Assembly (NCBI GenBank): GCA_018826895.1 | Contig: JAHJYA010000067.1 | Coordinates: 62,001 to 126,000, forward strand | Direction: 5' to 3' | From: Gammaproteobacteria bacterium | GTDB taxonomy: Bacteria > Pseudomonadota > Gammaproteobacteria > Pseudomonadales > Pseudomonadaceae | DNA length: 64,000 bases | Shown here: positions 37,199 through 44,953 of the stretch, one piece after another | How positions within the stretch are numbered: the first letter of the stretch is position 1 | How the letters are laid out: every line of letters starts with the position of its first letter | Position numbers and translations under genes: made by a program | Notes under the pieces: generated by a model | What the model was told of the DNA's origin: nothing | What the model saw: the letters and a program-made list of their open reading frames with translations, nothing else | The model's database searches: none

Positions 37199-38371
37199 AT
37201 GCTGCACACCTCACCCGACAGCGTGCTGGCCCTGCGCGCCGATTACCGCCAGGCACAAAGCCGCGCCGCCCGCCTGCGCCTGCTGGTAGAAAGTGGCCGC
37301 ACCCTGAATGCCCTGCCCGCCGCCGAAAGCGGTGCGTTGGCCCTGCAACGCGCCTGCAGCTTCTGCGCCATGGATGGCGGCGTCCTATTGCAAACGCAAG
37401 CCGATGGCGGCGTTGCCGTCACGGCGGGCTTCGGCCCGGTGGCGCTGCAGCAACAGCTCGTCAACCTGCCTTGGCAAGGCGCAGCCCAGGTACTCGAAAA
37501 TCCTCTACCGGAGTTGCCACTGGCGCTTTGTTTGCCGCTCTATGCCGCATCGGGCGAGGTCTTCGGCGCCCTGCTGCTGGGCAATGCCAGCAGCATGCGC
37601 TGCCCAGACGAAGAGGACCTCGAGGCCCTGCAACTGCTTGCCACCCTGCTCGCCGGGCACCTGCAGAACAGCCAGTTGATGGAGGCCCTCAGCGCCCGCG
37701 AGCGCAGCATGTCGGAGCTGGTGCACCGCCAAATGACCGCCCAGGAAGACGAGCGTGCGCGGGTGGCTTACGACCTGCACGATGGCCTGGCGCAAACCCT
37801 AGCGGGCTTGCACCAGCACTTGCAGGGGTTCGCCCAGCACCGCCAACTGAACGACGACCTACGCGCCGCCCTGGCGCCGATCCTGCAACTGGCGCAGCGC
37901 AGCATGGGTGAAACGCGCCAGGCGATCGGCGGCCTACGGCCCACCCTGCTGGATGACTTTGGCCTGGCGCCGGCTCTGGACCGTGAACTCGACCGCCTGC
38001 GCGCCCTCGGCCGCCCCGTGCAGTGGCGGCGTCGGGATACCCAGCGCCTGCGCCCCGCAGTGGAGATTGCGCTGTTTCGCATTGGCCAGGAGGCGATCAA
38101 CAACATCTGCAAGCACACCGACGCGGGGGCGGTCAGCCTGGATTTGCACCTCGACGGCGATACCGCTCATCTGCTGGTCGAGGATCAAGGCCAGGGCTTT
38201 GTAGCGCCTGCACAGGGCGCCTCGACGGACGGGCAGGGCATTGGCCTGGTCGCCATGCGCGAGCGCTGCCTGCTGCTCGACGGGCAGTTCAGTTGTAACA
38301 GTCAGCCCGGCCAAGGCACGCGCCTGCTGGCCAGCATTCCGCGAGCGCGGTCTGACGAGGACGCCACATGA
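37199..38371 (+). CDS. Cytosolic GAF-domain sensor histidine kinase (NarX-type HisKA_3)
   Basis: 390 aa from the ATG at 37199, which has GGAGG 5 nt upstream; the ORF-track start 43 codons earlier lacks one. A GAF-like sensor covers residues 20-170 (ALALQRACSFCAMDGGVLLQ...). The HisKA_3 phospho-acceptor region is EDERARVAYDLHDGLAQTLAGLHQHL near 180-205, and the HATPase C-terminus has FRIGQEAINNICKHTDAG and GQGIGLVAMRERCLLL. No membrane segment is seen. It overlaps the next gene by 4 nt, forming a two-component pair. Confidence 0.9.
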   Translation: MLHTSPDSVLALRADYRQAQSRAARLRLLVESGRTLNALPAAESGALALQRACSFCAMDGGVLLQTQADGGVAVTAGFGPVALQQQLVNLPWQGAAQVLENPLPELPLALCLPLYAASGEVFGALLLGNASSMRCPDEEDLEALQLLATLLAGHLQNSQLMEALSARERSMSELVHRQMTAQEDERARVAYDLHDGLAQTLAGLHQHLQGFAQHRQLNDDLRAALAPILQLAQRSMGETRQAIGGLRPTLLDDFGLAPALDRELDRLRALGRPVQWRRRDTQRLRPAVEIALFRIGQEAINNICKHTDAGAVSLDLHLDGDTAHLLVEDQGQGFVAPAQGASTDGQGIGLVAMRERCLLLDGQFSCNSQPGQGTRLLASIPRARSDEDAT

Positions 38372-39033
38372 GCGCACCGATTCGCCTGCTGCTCGCCGAT
38401 GACCATGAGGTGACCCGTGCCGGCTTCGCCGCCATGCTCGCCGACTGCCCCGAGTTCAGCATCGTTGGCCAGGCCGTGGATGGCCGTCAGGCCCTGGAGC
38501 TGTGCGCCGAGCTCAATCCGGACATCGCCATCCTCGACATTCGCATGCCGCACCTCAACGGCCTGGCCACCGCGCGCCTGCTTCACGAGCGCCTGCCGGC
38601 GATCAAGGTGCTGCTGTTCACCATGTACGACAGCCCCGACCACCTGGAAGCGGCGATCAGCGCCGGCGCCGTAGGCTATCTGCTCAAGGACGCCAGCCGC
38701 CAGGAGGTCATCGACGGTCTGCGCCAGGTCGCGGCCGGGCAGAGTGCGCTCAACGGCATGGTCAGCGCGCAACTGCTGCGCCGCGTGGTCGAGCGCGGGC
38801 AAAGCGGTGCGGCCGCCAGCAATGCGCTGACGCCGCGCGAACGCCAGGTGCTCGGGCTGATCGCGGGCGGTTTCACCAACCGCGAAATCGGCGAAAAACT
38901 CGGCATCGCCACCGGCACAGCCAAGGCCCATGTTGAGCGGGTAATCAGCAAGCTGGGCGTTGCCGACCGTACCCAGGCAGCTGTGCAAGGCCTCGCCCTG
39001 GGCCTGGTCGCGCCTGCGGAGAACAACGTGTGA
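38368..39033 (+). CDS. NarL/LuxR-family response regulator
   Basis: 221 aa. Receiver: LLADDHEVTRAGF acidic patch near residue 11, phospho-Asp in IAILDIRMPHLNG near 56, Lys in GYLLKDASRQEV near 106. The LuxR-type helix-turn-helix is at the C-terminus (LTPRERQVLGLIAGGFTNREIGEKLGIATGTAKAHVERVISKLG). It is cotranscribed with the kinase before and the hybrid kinase after, with 4-nt overlaps on both sides. Confidence 0.93.
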   Translation: MSAPIRLLLADDHEVTRAGFAAMLADCPEFSIVGQAVDGRQALELCAELNPDIAILDIRMPHLNGLATARLLHERLPAIKVLLFTMYDSPDHLEAAISAGAVGYLLKDASRQEVIDGLRQVAAGQSALNGMVSAQLLRRVVERGQSGAAASNALTPRERQVLGLIAGGFTNREIGEKLGIATGTAKAHVERVISKLGVADRTQAAVQGLALGLVAPAENNV

Positions 39034-41402
39034 GGCCGCTGATTACTCGCTGGACCGACCGCCCCCTGCGCAGCAAAAGCCTGGTGATCATTGCCCTGCC
39101 CCTGGCGGTGCTGCTGATTTCGCTGGTGCTGGTCTACATCACCGAACGCCAGACCTCGCGGGTCGAGGACGATGTGCGCCGTGCCCTGCGCGTGCAGGGC
39201 GATGTGCAGGCGGTGCACAGCCTGCTGGCCGAGGCGGCGGCCAGCGTGCGCGGTTACCTGCTAATCCAGCGCAACGACTTTCTGCCGTCCTACCGCAGCG
39301 CCGTGGAGCGTATCGACAGCGCCCTGCAGCGCCTCGACACGGACATTCGCGACCCGCAAATGCGCAGCAGCCTGCAACGCCTGCGCCCGCTGATCGTGAT
39401 CAAACTGCAAGGCCTGGAACAGCTCATGGCCCTGGCCAGCAGCGAAGACAGGGCCGCGATGACGCGCATCCTGGTCGACAACAAGCATGTACTCGATGAT
39501 TTGCGCCTGGAGATCCAGCAGATGCTCGAGCGCGAGCAAGCCCTGCTTGATGAGCGCAATGTCGAGGCCGGCGCCGTACGCTCGCGCATGCTCCTGGCCA
39601 CCGGGCTGTCTGCCGCATTCGGCGTACTTGGTGCGCTGTTCGCCGTGTCGCTGTTATCCACAGGTATCGTGCACCGGGTGCAGCAGGTCGAACGCAACGC
39701 GCGGCGCCTGGCCCTTGGCCAACCGCTGATCGCCCACGCCCCGGGCGCCGATGAAATCGGCCAGCTTGCTGCCAGCCTGGAAGAGGCCGGGCAACTGCTG
39801 GCCGAACGCGAGCGGGCCTTGCGCGACAACGAAGAACGTCTGCGCCTGATCATCGACGGAGTCAAGGAATACGGCATTTTCGGCCTAGACCCCAGCGGCC
39901 ACGTTACCTCCTGGAACACCGGCGCCGAACGCATCAAGGGCTACCGCGAGGCCGATATCCTTGGCCGGCACTTCTCCCTGTTCTACCCGCCCCAGGCCCG
40001 CGACACGGCACCGCAGCACGCCCTGCAGGTGGCCACCCGCGAGGGCCGCTACGAGGAAGAAGCCTGGCGCCAGCGCCGCGATGGCTCACTGTTCTGGGCC
40101 AACGTGGTGATCACCGCGCAGCGTGACGCCAGCGGCACCTTGCGTGGTTTTTCCAAGATTACCCGCGACATCACCGACCGGCGTAATGCCGAGGCTGCCC
40201 TGCGCACCGCCCGCGAAGAGGCGGAAAACGCCAGCCGGGCGAAAAGCGAATTCCTCTCGCGCATGAGCCATGAGCTGCGCACCCCGCTCAACTCGATCCT
40301 CGGCTTCGCCCAACTGCTGGAAATGGACAAGGGGACACCCGCACAACAGGCCCAGGTCCGCCATATTCTGCGCGCCGGGCGGCACCTGCTGGGGTTGATC
40401 AACGAAGTGCTGGACATCGCCCGCATCGAATCCGGACGCCTGGCGCTAAGCCCCGAGCCACTGGCGCTGCGCCCGCTGCTGCAGGAAGTCAGCCTGCTGC
40501 TCTCGCCCCAGGCTGCTGCCGCCGACATTCGCCTGCACCTGCCAGGCGACCTGCCGGCAACCCTCAATGTGCAAGCCGACCGCCAGCGCCTGGTGCAGGT
40601 GCTGCTCAACCTGCTGTCCAATGCGATCAAATACAACCATCGCGGCGGACAGGTCGAGGTGCAGGTCGAGGCCGACGCCCGCAAGGTCGCCCTGAGCGTA
40701 ATCGACAACGGCCCCGGCATCGCGCTGGAAGACCAGCAGCGCCTGTTCACCCCGTTCGAACGCCTGGGCGCCGCCACCAGCGAGGTCGAAGGCACCGGCC
40801 TGGGCCTGGCCCTGAGCAAGAGCCTGCTGGAACAGATGGATGGCAGCTTGAGCGTGAACAGCGCGCCCGGCCAGGGCAGCACGTTTCGCCTGACACTGCC
40901 GCGGTCGCAGGCGGGCAGCGTGGTACTGCCTGTCGACACAATAGCGCCGAGCGCCGCGATCAACGTGACGGCGCCACCTGAGCAACCCCTGCGTGTGCTG
41001 TGCATCGAAGACAACCTGTCCAGCCTGGCGCTGATCGAAACCCTTCTGTCGCGCTGGCCGCAGGTGCAGGTGATCTCGGCCATGCAGGGGCAGTTGGGTC
41101 TCGATCTGGCCTGGCAGCACCGTCCCGAGGTGATCCTGCTGGACCTCGACCTGCCTGATCTATCAGGCCAGGAGGTACTCAAGCGCCTGCGCCTGAATAC
41201 CTGCAGCGCCGCCACCCCGGTGCTGCTGATTACCGCCGACGCCAGTGCCGCCACCCAGCGCGACTTGCTGGCGTCCGGTGCCTCCGCTGTGCTGAGCAAA
41301 CCCCTGCACGTACCGACCTTTCTCGCCACCCTGCGCCAGCACCTGGATGCTGCGCGGCCGGCGGCCACCACCCAGCCGGAGTCAGACGATGGCCAGCCAT
41401 GA
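39030..41402 (+). CDS. Hybrid sensor histidine kinase with CHASE3, PAS and receiver domains
   Basis: 790 aa, GTG start within a GTGA overlap. TM1 is near residues 20-38, followed by a CHASE3-like periplasmic domain (residues 40-180) and TM2 near 188-210, then a HAMP-like linker. PAS lies at 265-385 (IDGVKEYGIFGLDPSGHVTSWN). HisKA has SRMSHELRTPLNSILGFAQLLE near 405-425; HATPase motifs are LLNLLSNAIKYN, VIDNGPGIA and GTGLGLALSK. The C-terminal receiver has Asp in VILLDLDLPDLSG near 705. It probably passes phosphate to the NarL-type or stand-alone receiver in this operon. Confidence 0.92.
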   Translation: MRPLITRWTDRPLRSKSLVIIALPLAVLLISLVLVYITERQTSRVEDDVRRALRVQGDVQAVHSLLAEAAASVRGYLLIQRNDFLPSYRSAVERIDSALQRLDTDIRDPQMRSSLQRLRPLIVIKLQGLEQLMALASSEDRAAMTRILVDNKHVLDDLRLEIQQMLEREQALLDERNVEAGAVRSRMLLATGLSAAFGVLGALFAVSLLSTGIVHRVQQVERNARRLALGQPLIAHAPGADEIGQLAASLEEAGQLLAERERALRDNEERLRLIIDGVKEYGIFGLDPSGHVTSWNTGAERIKGYREADILGRHFSLFYPPQARDTAPQHALQVATREGRYEEEAWRQRRDGSLFWANVVITAQRDASGTLRGFSKITRDITDRRNAEAALRTAREEAENASRAKSEFLSRMSHELRTPLNSILGFAQLLEMDKGTPAQQAQVRHILRAGRHLLGLINEVLDIARIESGRLALSPEPLALRPLLQEVSLLLSPQAAAADIRLHLPGDLPATLNVQADRQRLVQVLLNLLSNAIKYNHRGGQVEVQVEADARKVALSVIDNGPGIALEDQQRLFTPFERLGAATSEVEGTGLGLALSKSLLEQMDGSLSVNSAPGQGSTFRLTLPRSQAGSVVLPVDTIAPSAAINVTAPPEQPLRVLCIEDNLSSLALIETLLSRWPQVQVISAMQGQLGLDLAWQHRPEVILLDLDLPDLSGQEVLKRLRLNTCSAATPVLLITADASAATQRDLLASGASAVLSKPLHVPTFLATLRQHLDAARPAATTQPESDDGQP

Positions 41403-41868
41403 ACCCACAGAGGATTTTCGCATTCTGGTGATCGACGACCAGCCCGCCAACCTGGAGCTGGTCGAGCAACTACTGGCCCGCGAAGGCCTGCACAACGTCC
41501 TCAGCTGCACCGACCCGGCCCAGGCGCTGGCCCTGTTCAGCAGCTTCGAGCCCGACCTGCTCATCCTCGATCTGCACATGCCCGGCCTCGATGGCTTCGC
41601 CGTGCTCGAACAGCTGCAGCGGCGCATACCCGCCGATGACTACCTGCCAATCCTGGTGCTCACCGCCGACGCCACCCGCGAAGCCCGCCTGCGCGCCCTG
41701 GCCCTGGGTGCGCGGGACTTCATCAGCAAACCGCTGGACGCCATCGAAACCCTGCTGCGGGTATGGAACCTGCTCGAAACCCGAGCCCTCTACCGCCAGT
41801 TACGCCGCCTGCAACCCGACCACCCACCCCTGCGGGCCAGGCCGGCAATGCTGGGCAGCAAACGTTAG
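41389..41868 (+). CDS. Stand-alone receiver-domain response regulator
   Basis: 159 aa from the ATG at 41389, overlapping the hybrid kinase by 14 nt; the ORF-track start is 14 codons upstream. Receiver motifs: VIDDQPANLELVE, phospho-Asp in LLILDLHMPGLDGF near 64, Lys in DFISKPLDA near 115. A short helical tail (LETRALYRQLRRL) resembles the linker of RpfG-type regulators, but no HD-GYP output domain follows, so it may be a truncated relative or a phosphorelay intermediate. Confidence 0.88.
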   Translation: MASHEPTEDFRILVIDDQPANLELVEQLLAREGLHNVLSCTDPAQALALFSSFEPDLLILDLHMPGLDGFAVLEQLQRRIPADDYLPILVLTADATREARLRALALGARDFISKPLDAIETLLRVWNLLETRALYRQLRRLQPDHPPLRARPAMLGSKR

Positions 41869-41869
41869 C

Positions 41870-42529
41870 TCAAAGCACCTGCTCCAGCGGCACATGCAGC
41901 TTGGCATACAACGCCTCCACCGCTTCGCGCGCGCTGGGGGCGATGTAGCCGCCTTCCAGCGCCAGCACCTGGTAGATACCGCGGCGCAGCATGTCCTGGC
42001 TAAGGTCGTCCGAGCTGCCGCGGGAGGTGCCCAAGAAACGCACCCAGGAGGTCATGATGATCCAGCTGTTGAGCGCCAGGGCTTCGATCTGCGCGGCATC
42101 CATCAGCAGGATGCCGGCCTCGACGAAGCCGCGGTAGATGTCCTGGGCCTGCACCAGGCAGCGCTGGGCGAACTGCCGGTAACGCGCGGCCAGCTCGGTA
42201 TCGCTTTCGAGCAGGTGCTCCAGGTCACGGTGCAAGAAGCGGTAGTGCCACATCGCAGCGAGCAGGGCTTCGAGGTAGAAGGTCTTGTCGGCCACGGTCA
42301 GGACGCGCCCACTGGGACGGCGCAGAAAGGTATCGACCTGGCTTTCATACACGGCGAACAGCTCGGCGATAATCGCCTGCTTGTTACGGAAGTGGTAGTA
42401 CAGGTTGCCCGGCGAAATACCCAGGTGGGCGGCGATATGGTTGGTGGTGACACTGCGCTCGCCCTGAGCGTTGAACAGCTCCAGGCTGGCCTGAATGATG
42501 CGCTCGCGGGTTTTCAGTGGGGCTGGCAT
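41870..42529 (-). CDS. TetR-family transcriptional regulator
   Basis: 219 aa. The N-terminal DNA-binding domain is KTRERIIQASLELFNAQGERSVTTNHIAAHLGISPGNLYYHFRNKQAIIAEL. The C-terminal ligand domain is helical and of a type seen near fatty-acid or aldehyde metabolism genes. It is divergent from the aldehyde dehydrogenase operon and probably represses it through the palindrome at 42763-42780. The ORF track joins it to a 911-aa open frame, but only this part is real. Confidence 0.92.
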   Translation of the reverse strand: MPAPLKTRERIIQASLELFNAQGERSVTTNHIAAHLGISPGNLYYHFRNKQAIIAELFAVYESQVDTFLRRPSGRVLTVADKTFYLEALLAAMWHYRFLHRDLEHLLESDTELAARYRQFAQRCLVQAQDIYRGFVEAGILLMDAAQIEALALNSWIIMTSWVRFLGTSRGSSDDLSQDMLRRGIYQVLALEGGYIAPSAREAVEALYAKLHVPLEQVL

Positions 42530-42587
42530 AACGGCTCGTTCTTGTTGCAAAAGCCTAGTGTTGCGACACCAATCATCTGTTGCACTC

Positions 42588-42655
42588 TGTAGGAGCGAAT
42601 TTATTCGCGATAGATCTTGCAGCGCTGAAAGTGTCGCGGCTAAAGCCCCTCCCAC
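42588..42655. repeat. Two REP half-units of different classes
   Basis: TGTAGGAGCGAATTTATTCG (same class as 15452) followed 20 nt later by TCGCGGCTAAAGCCCCTCCC (same class as 33811). It is an unusual mixed pair rather than an inverted copy of one unit. Confidence 0.8.
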
Positions 42656-42754
42656 GCCGGCTGATATTTGATGCGAGACCCTAGCACAGGTACAGGCTAA
42701 AGCAGCCGACGTGTTACCCCCAAACGCCGCCGGCTGGTGACTGCAGTCGAGCAT

Positions 42755-42783
42755 TTGACAGATTAGAGTAATTGCTCTAAAAA
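42755..42783 (+). promoter_or_regulatory. Promoter of the aldehyde dehydrogenase operon with palindromic operator
   Basis: TTGACA, a 17-bp spacer and TAAAAA. The spacer is filled by TTAGAGTAATTGCTCTAA (42763-42780), a perfect 6-bp inverted repeat around TAATTG. A repressor bound here would block RNA polymerase directly. The adjacent TetR-family protein is the natural candidate. Confidence 0.8.
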
Positions 42784-42856
42784 TCCAGCACACCCTTTCT
42801 GCAGCGACGCAGCCCGCCTGACGCCCTGCATTGCCGCAATGCCGAGGAGCTGGACC

Positions 42857-44302
42857 ATGGCCGCCGCCGACGTCGCCTATCTGGAAAACAGCCTGCAACA
42901 GAGCCAACAGCAGCTCAGCCAACTGGCCGATACCTTTGCCCGCCAGCGCCTCGCGTTCAAGGCCAACCCCATGCCCGCCGCCGAGCAGCGCATTGCCTGG
43001 CTCAAGGCCTTGGCCGAGCTGCTCAGCGCTGAGCGCGAGGCGCTGATCCGCGCTATTTCCCAGGATTTCAGCAACCGCAGCGCCGACGAAACCCTGCTTG
43101 CCGAGCTGATGCCCAGCCTGCACGGCATCCACTACGCCACCAAGCGCATCAAGAAGTGGATGAAGCCCTCGCGGCGCAGTGTCGGCATGCAATTTATGCC
43201 GGCCTCGGCCAAGGTGATCTACCAGCCACTGGGCGTGGTCGGGGTAATAGTGCCGTGGAATTACCCGCTGTTTCTCGCCATTGGCCCGCTGGTTGGCGCC
43301 CTGGCCGCCGGTAACCGGGTGATGATCAAGATGAGCGAGTCGACCCCGGCCACCTCGCAATTGATCAAGGACCTGCTGGCCAAGGTCTTCCCCGAGGACC
43401 TGGTCAGTGTGGTGCTCGGCGAAGCGGATGTGGGCATGGCCTTCTCCAAGCTGCCGTTCGACCACCTGCTGTTTACCGGCGCCACCAGCATCGGCAAGCA
43501 CGTCATGCGCGCCGCCGCCGAGAATCTGACCCCGGTGACCCTGGAGCTGGGCGGCAAGTCCCCGGCCATCGTTTCCGCTGACGTACCGCTGAGCGACGCC
43601 GCCGAGCGCATTGCCTTCGGCAAGACCCTCAACGCCGGGCAAACCTGCGTGGCCCCGGATTACGTGCTGGTACCGAAAAACCGCGTCGACGGTTTTGTCG
43701 AGGCCTACCGCAACGCAGTGCAGAGCTTTTACCCGACGCTGGCGGACAACCCGGACTACACCGCGATCATCAACGAGCGCCAACTGCAGCGCCTCAATGG
43801 CTACCTGCAGGACGCCGAAAGCAAGGGCGCGACCATCATCCCGCTGTACCCCGCAGCCCAGGGCCGGCGCATGCCGCAGGCCGTGCTGCTGAACGTGACG
43901 GATGAGATGAAGGTGATGCAGGACGAGATCTTCGGCCCGCTGCTGCCGATCATCCCCTACGACAAGCTGGAAGATGCCTTCGCCTTTATCAATGAGCGCG
44001 ACCGGCCGTTGGCGCTGTACTACTTCGGTTACGACAAGGACGAACAACAGCGCGTGCTGCACGAGACCCACTCTGGCGGCGTATGCCTCAACGACACCCT
44101 GCTGCATGTGGCCCAGGACGACATGCCATTCGGCGGCGTCGGCCCGTCCGGTATGGGCCATTACCACGGCCATGAGGGTTTTCTGACCTTCAGCAAGGCC
44201 AAGGGTGTGTTTATCAAGCAGCGCTTCAATGCTGCCCGGATGATCTACCCACCCTACGGCAAAGCCCTGCAAAAGCTGGTGTACAAGCTGTTCGTCCGTT
44301 AA
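42857..44302 (+). CDS. Coniferyl-aldehyde-dehydrogenase-type NAD(P)+ aldehyde dehydrogenase
   Basis: 481 aa from the ATG at 42857, which has GAGGAG 7 nt upstream; an earlier ATG at 42839 lacks one. It oxidises an aldehyde to the acid. Motifs: VPWNYPLFLAIGPL near residue 135, FTGATSIGKHV near 210, ELGGKSPAIV with catalytic Glu near 232, and the nucleophile Cys in NAGQTCVAPDYV near 266. It resembles the CalB subgroup. The operon partners suggest oxidation of long-chain or aromatic alcohols through the aldehyde; substrate unproven. Confidence 0.92.
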   Translation: MAAADVAYLENSLQQSQQQLSQLADTFARQRLAFKANPMPAAEQRIAWLKALAELLSAEREALIRAISQDFSNRSADETLLAELMPSLHGIHYATKRIKKWMKPSRRSVGMQFMPASAKVIYQPLGVVGVIVPWNYPLFLAIGPLVGALAAGNRVMIKMSESTPATSQLIKDLLAKVFPEDLVSVVLGEADVGMAFSKLPFDHLLFTGATSIGKHVMRAAAENLTPVTLELGGKSPAIVSADVPLSDAAERIAFGKTLNAGQTCVAPDYVLVPKNRVDGFVEAYRNAVQSFYPTLADNPDYTAIINERQLQRLNGYLQDAESKGATIIPLYPAAQGRRMPQAVLLNVTDEMKVMQDEIFGPLLPIIPYDKLEDAFAFINERDRPLALYYFGYDKDEQQRVLHETHSGGVCLNDTLLHVAQDDMPFGGVGPSGMGHYHGHEGFLTFSKAKGVFIKQRFNAARMIYPPYGKALQKLVYKLFVR

Positions 44303-44357
44303 TTGCGGTGCGCCCTGGCTAGCCAGGGCAGCCGCCTGCATCGGTGATAACAATAAA

Positions 44358-44903
44358 ATGCACGACACCACTTTTGCTCTGCCCCAGCTGTCACGCCGCC
44401 ATCTGCTCAAAATTGGCCTGCTGGGCAGCGCGCTACTCGGCACCGCCGGGCTGACCACCAGCCTCAGTGGCTGCTCGGCGAGCACGCCCAAAGCCGGTTT
44501 TGCGGTAATCCGTGAAACCGACCTGGCATTTCTCCAGGCGCTGATCCCGGTGATGCTCGAGGGCGCCGTGCCGCCGGCGCAGATGCCGGCGGCCGTCAGC
44601 GCCACGCTCCAAGGCCTCGACTACAGCCTCAATCACCTGTCGCCGGAGCTGCTCAAGCTGACCGTGCAACTGTTCGACGTGCTCGCCCTGCCCATCACCC
44701 GCGGCCCGCTGACGGGCGTCTGGGGCAGTTGGCAGCAGGCCTCGGCCGCCGATATTCAGGCGTTTCTCGCACGCTGGCAGAACAGCTCCATCGGCTTGCT
44801 GCAAATGGGCCATGCCTCCTTGCTGCAACTGGTGATGATGAGCTGGTACAGCCGCCCCGAGTCGTGGGCGCACTGCGGCTACCCCGGTCCTCCTACAGTC
44901 TGA
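44358..44903 (+). CDS. Tat-exported lipoprotein-like protein, gluconate-dehydrogenase-subunit-3-like
   Basis: 181 aa. The twin-arginine leader is SRRHLLKIGLLGSALLG, and a lipobox-like LSGC follows near residue 38, so it may be a Tat-dependent lipoprotein. The body is short and helical, like the small subunit that assists GMC-type membrane dehydrogenases. It lies between the aldehyde dehydrogenase and the GMC oxidoreductase, supporting a role as accessory subunit of the latter. Confidence 0.78.
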   Translation: MHDTTFALPQLSRRHLLKIGLLGSALLGTAGLTTSLSGCSASTPKAGFAVIRETDLAFLQALIPVMLEGAVPPAQMPAAVSATLQGLDYSLNHLSPELLKLTVQLFDVLALPITRGPLTGVWGSWQQASAADIQAFLARWQNSSIGLLQMGHASLLQLVMMSWYSRPESWAHCGYPGPPTV

Positions 44904-44953
44904 CGGCTGGCTCAGTCATGCATGCAACACAACAATAAGAAAGAGAGCCTCAC

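Larger units (their letters stand above)
42530..42856. other. Divergent regulatory region, TetR gene / aldehyde dehydrogenase
   Basis: 327 nt without a supported gene. The left part holds REP sequences (42588-42655). The right part holds the operon promoter and operator (42755-42783). The leader from the predicted start to the aldehyde dehydrogenase ATG is about 65 nt. Confidence 0.7.

Noticed and set aside
41870-44605. 911-aa minus-strand open frame
   Set aside because: Only its C-terminal 219 residues (TetR family) are real. The rest is antisense to the aldehyde dehydrogenase gene and intergenic DNA, an effect of high GC content.
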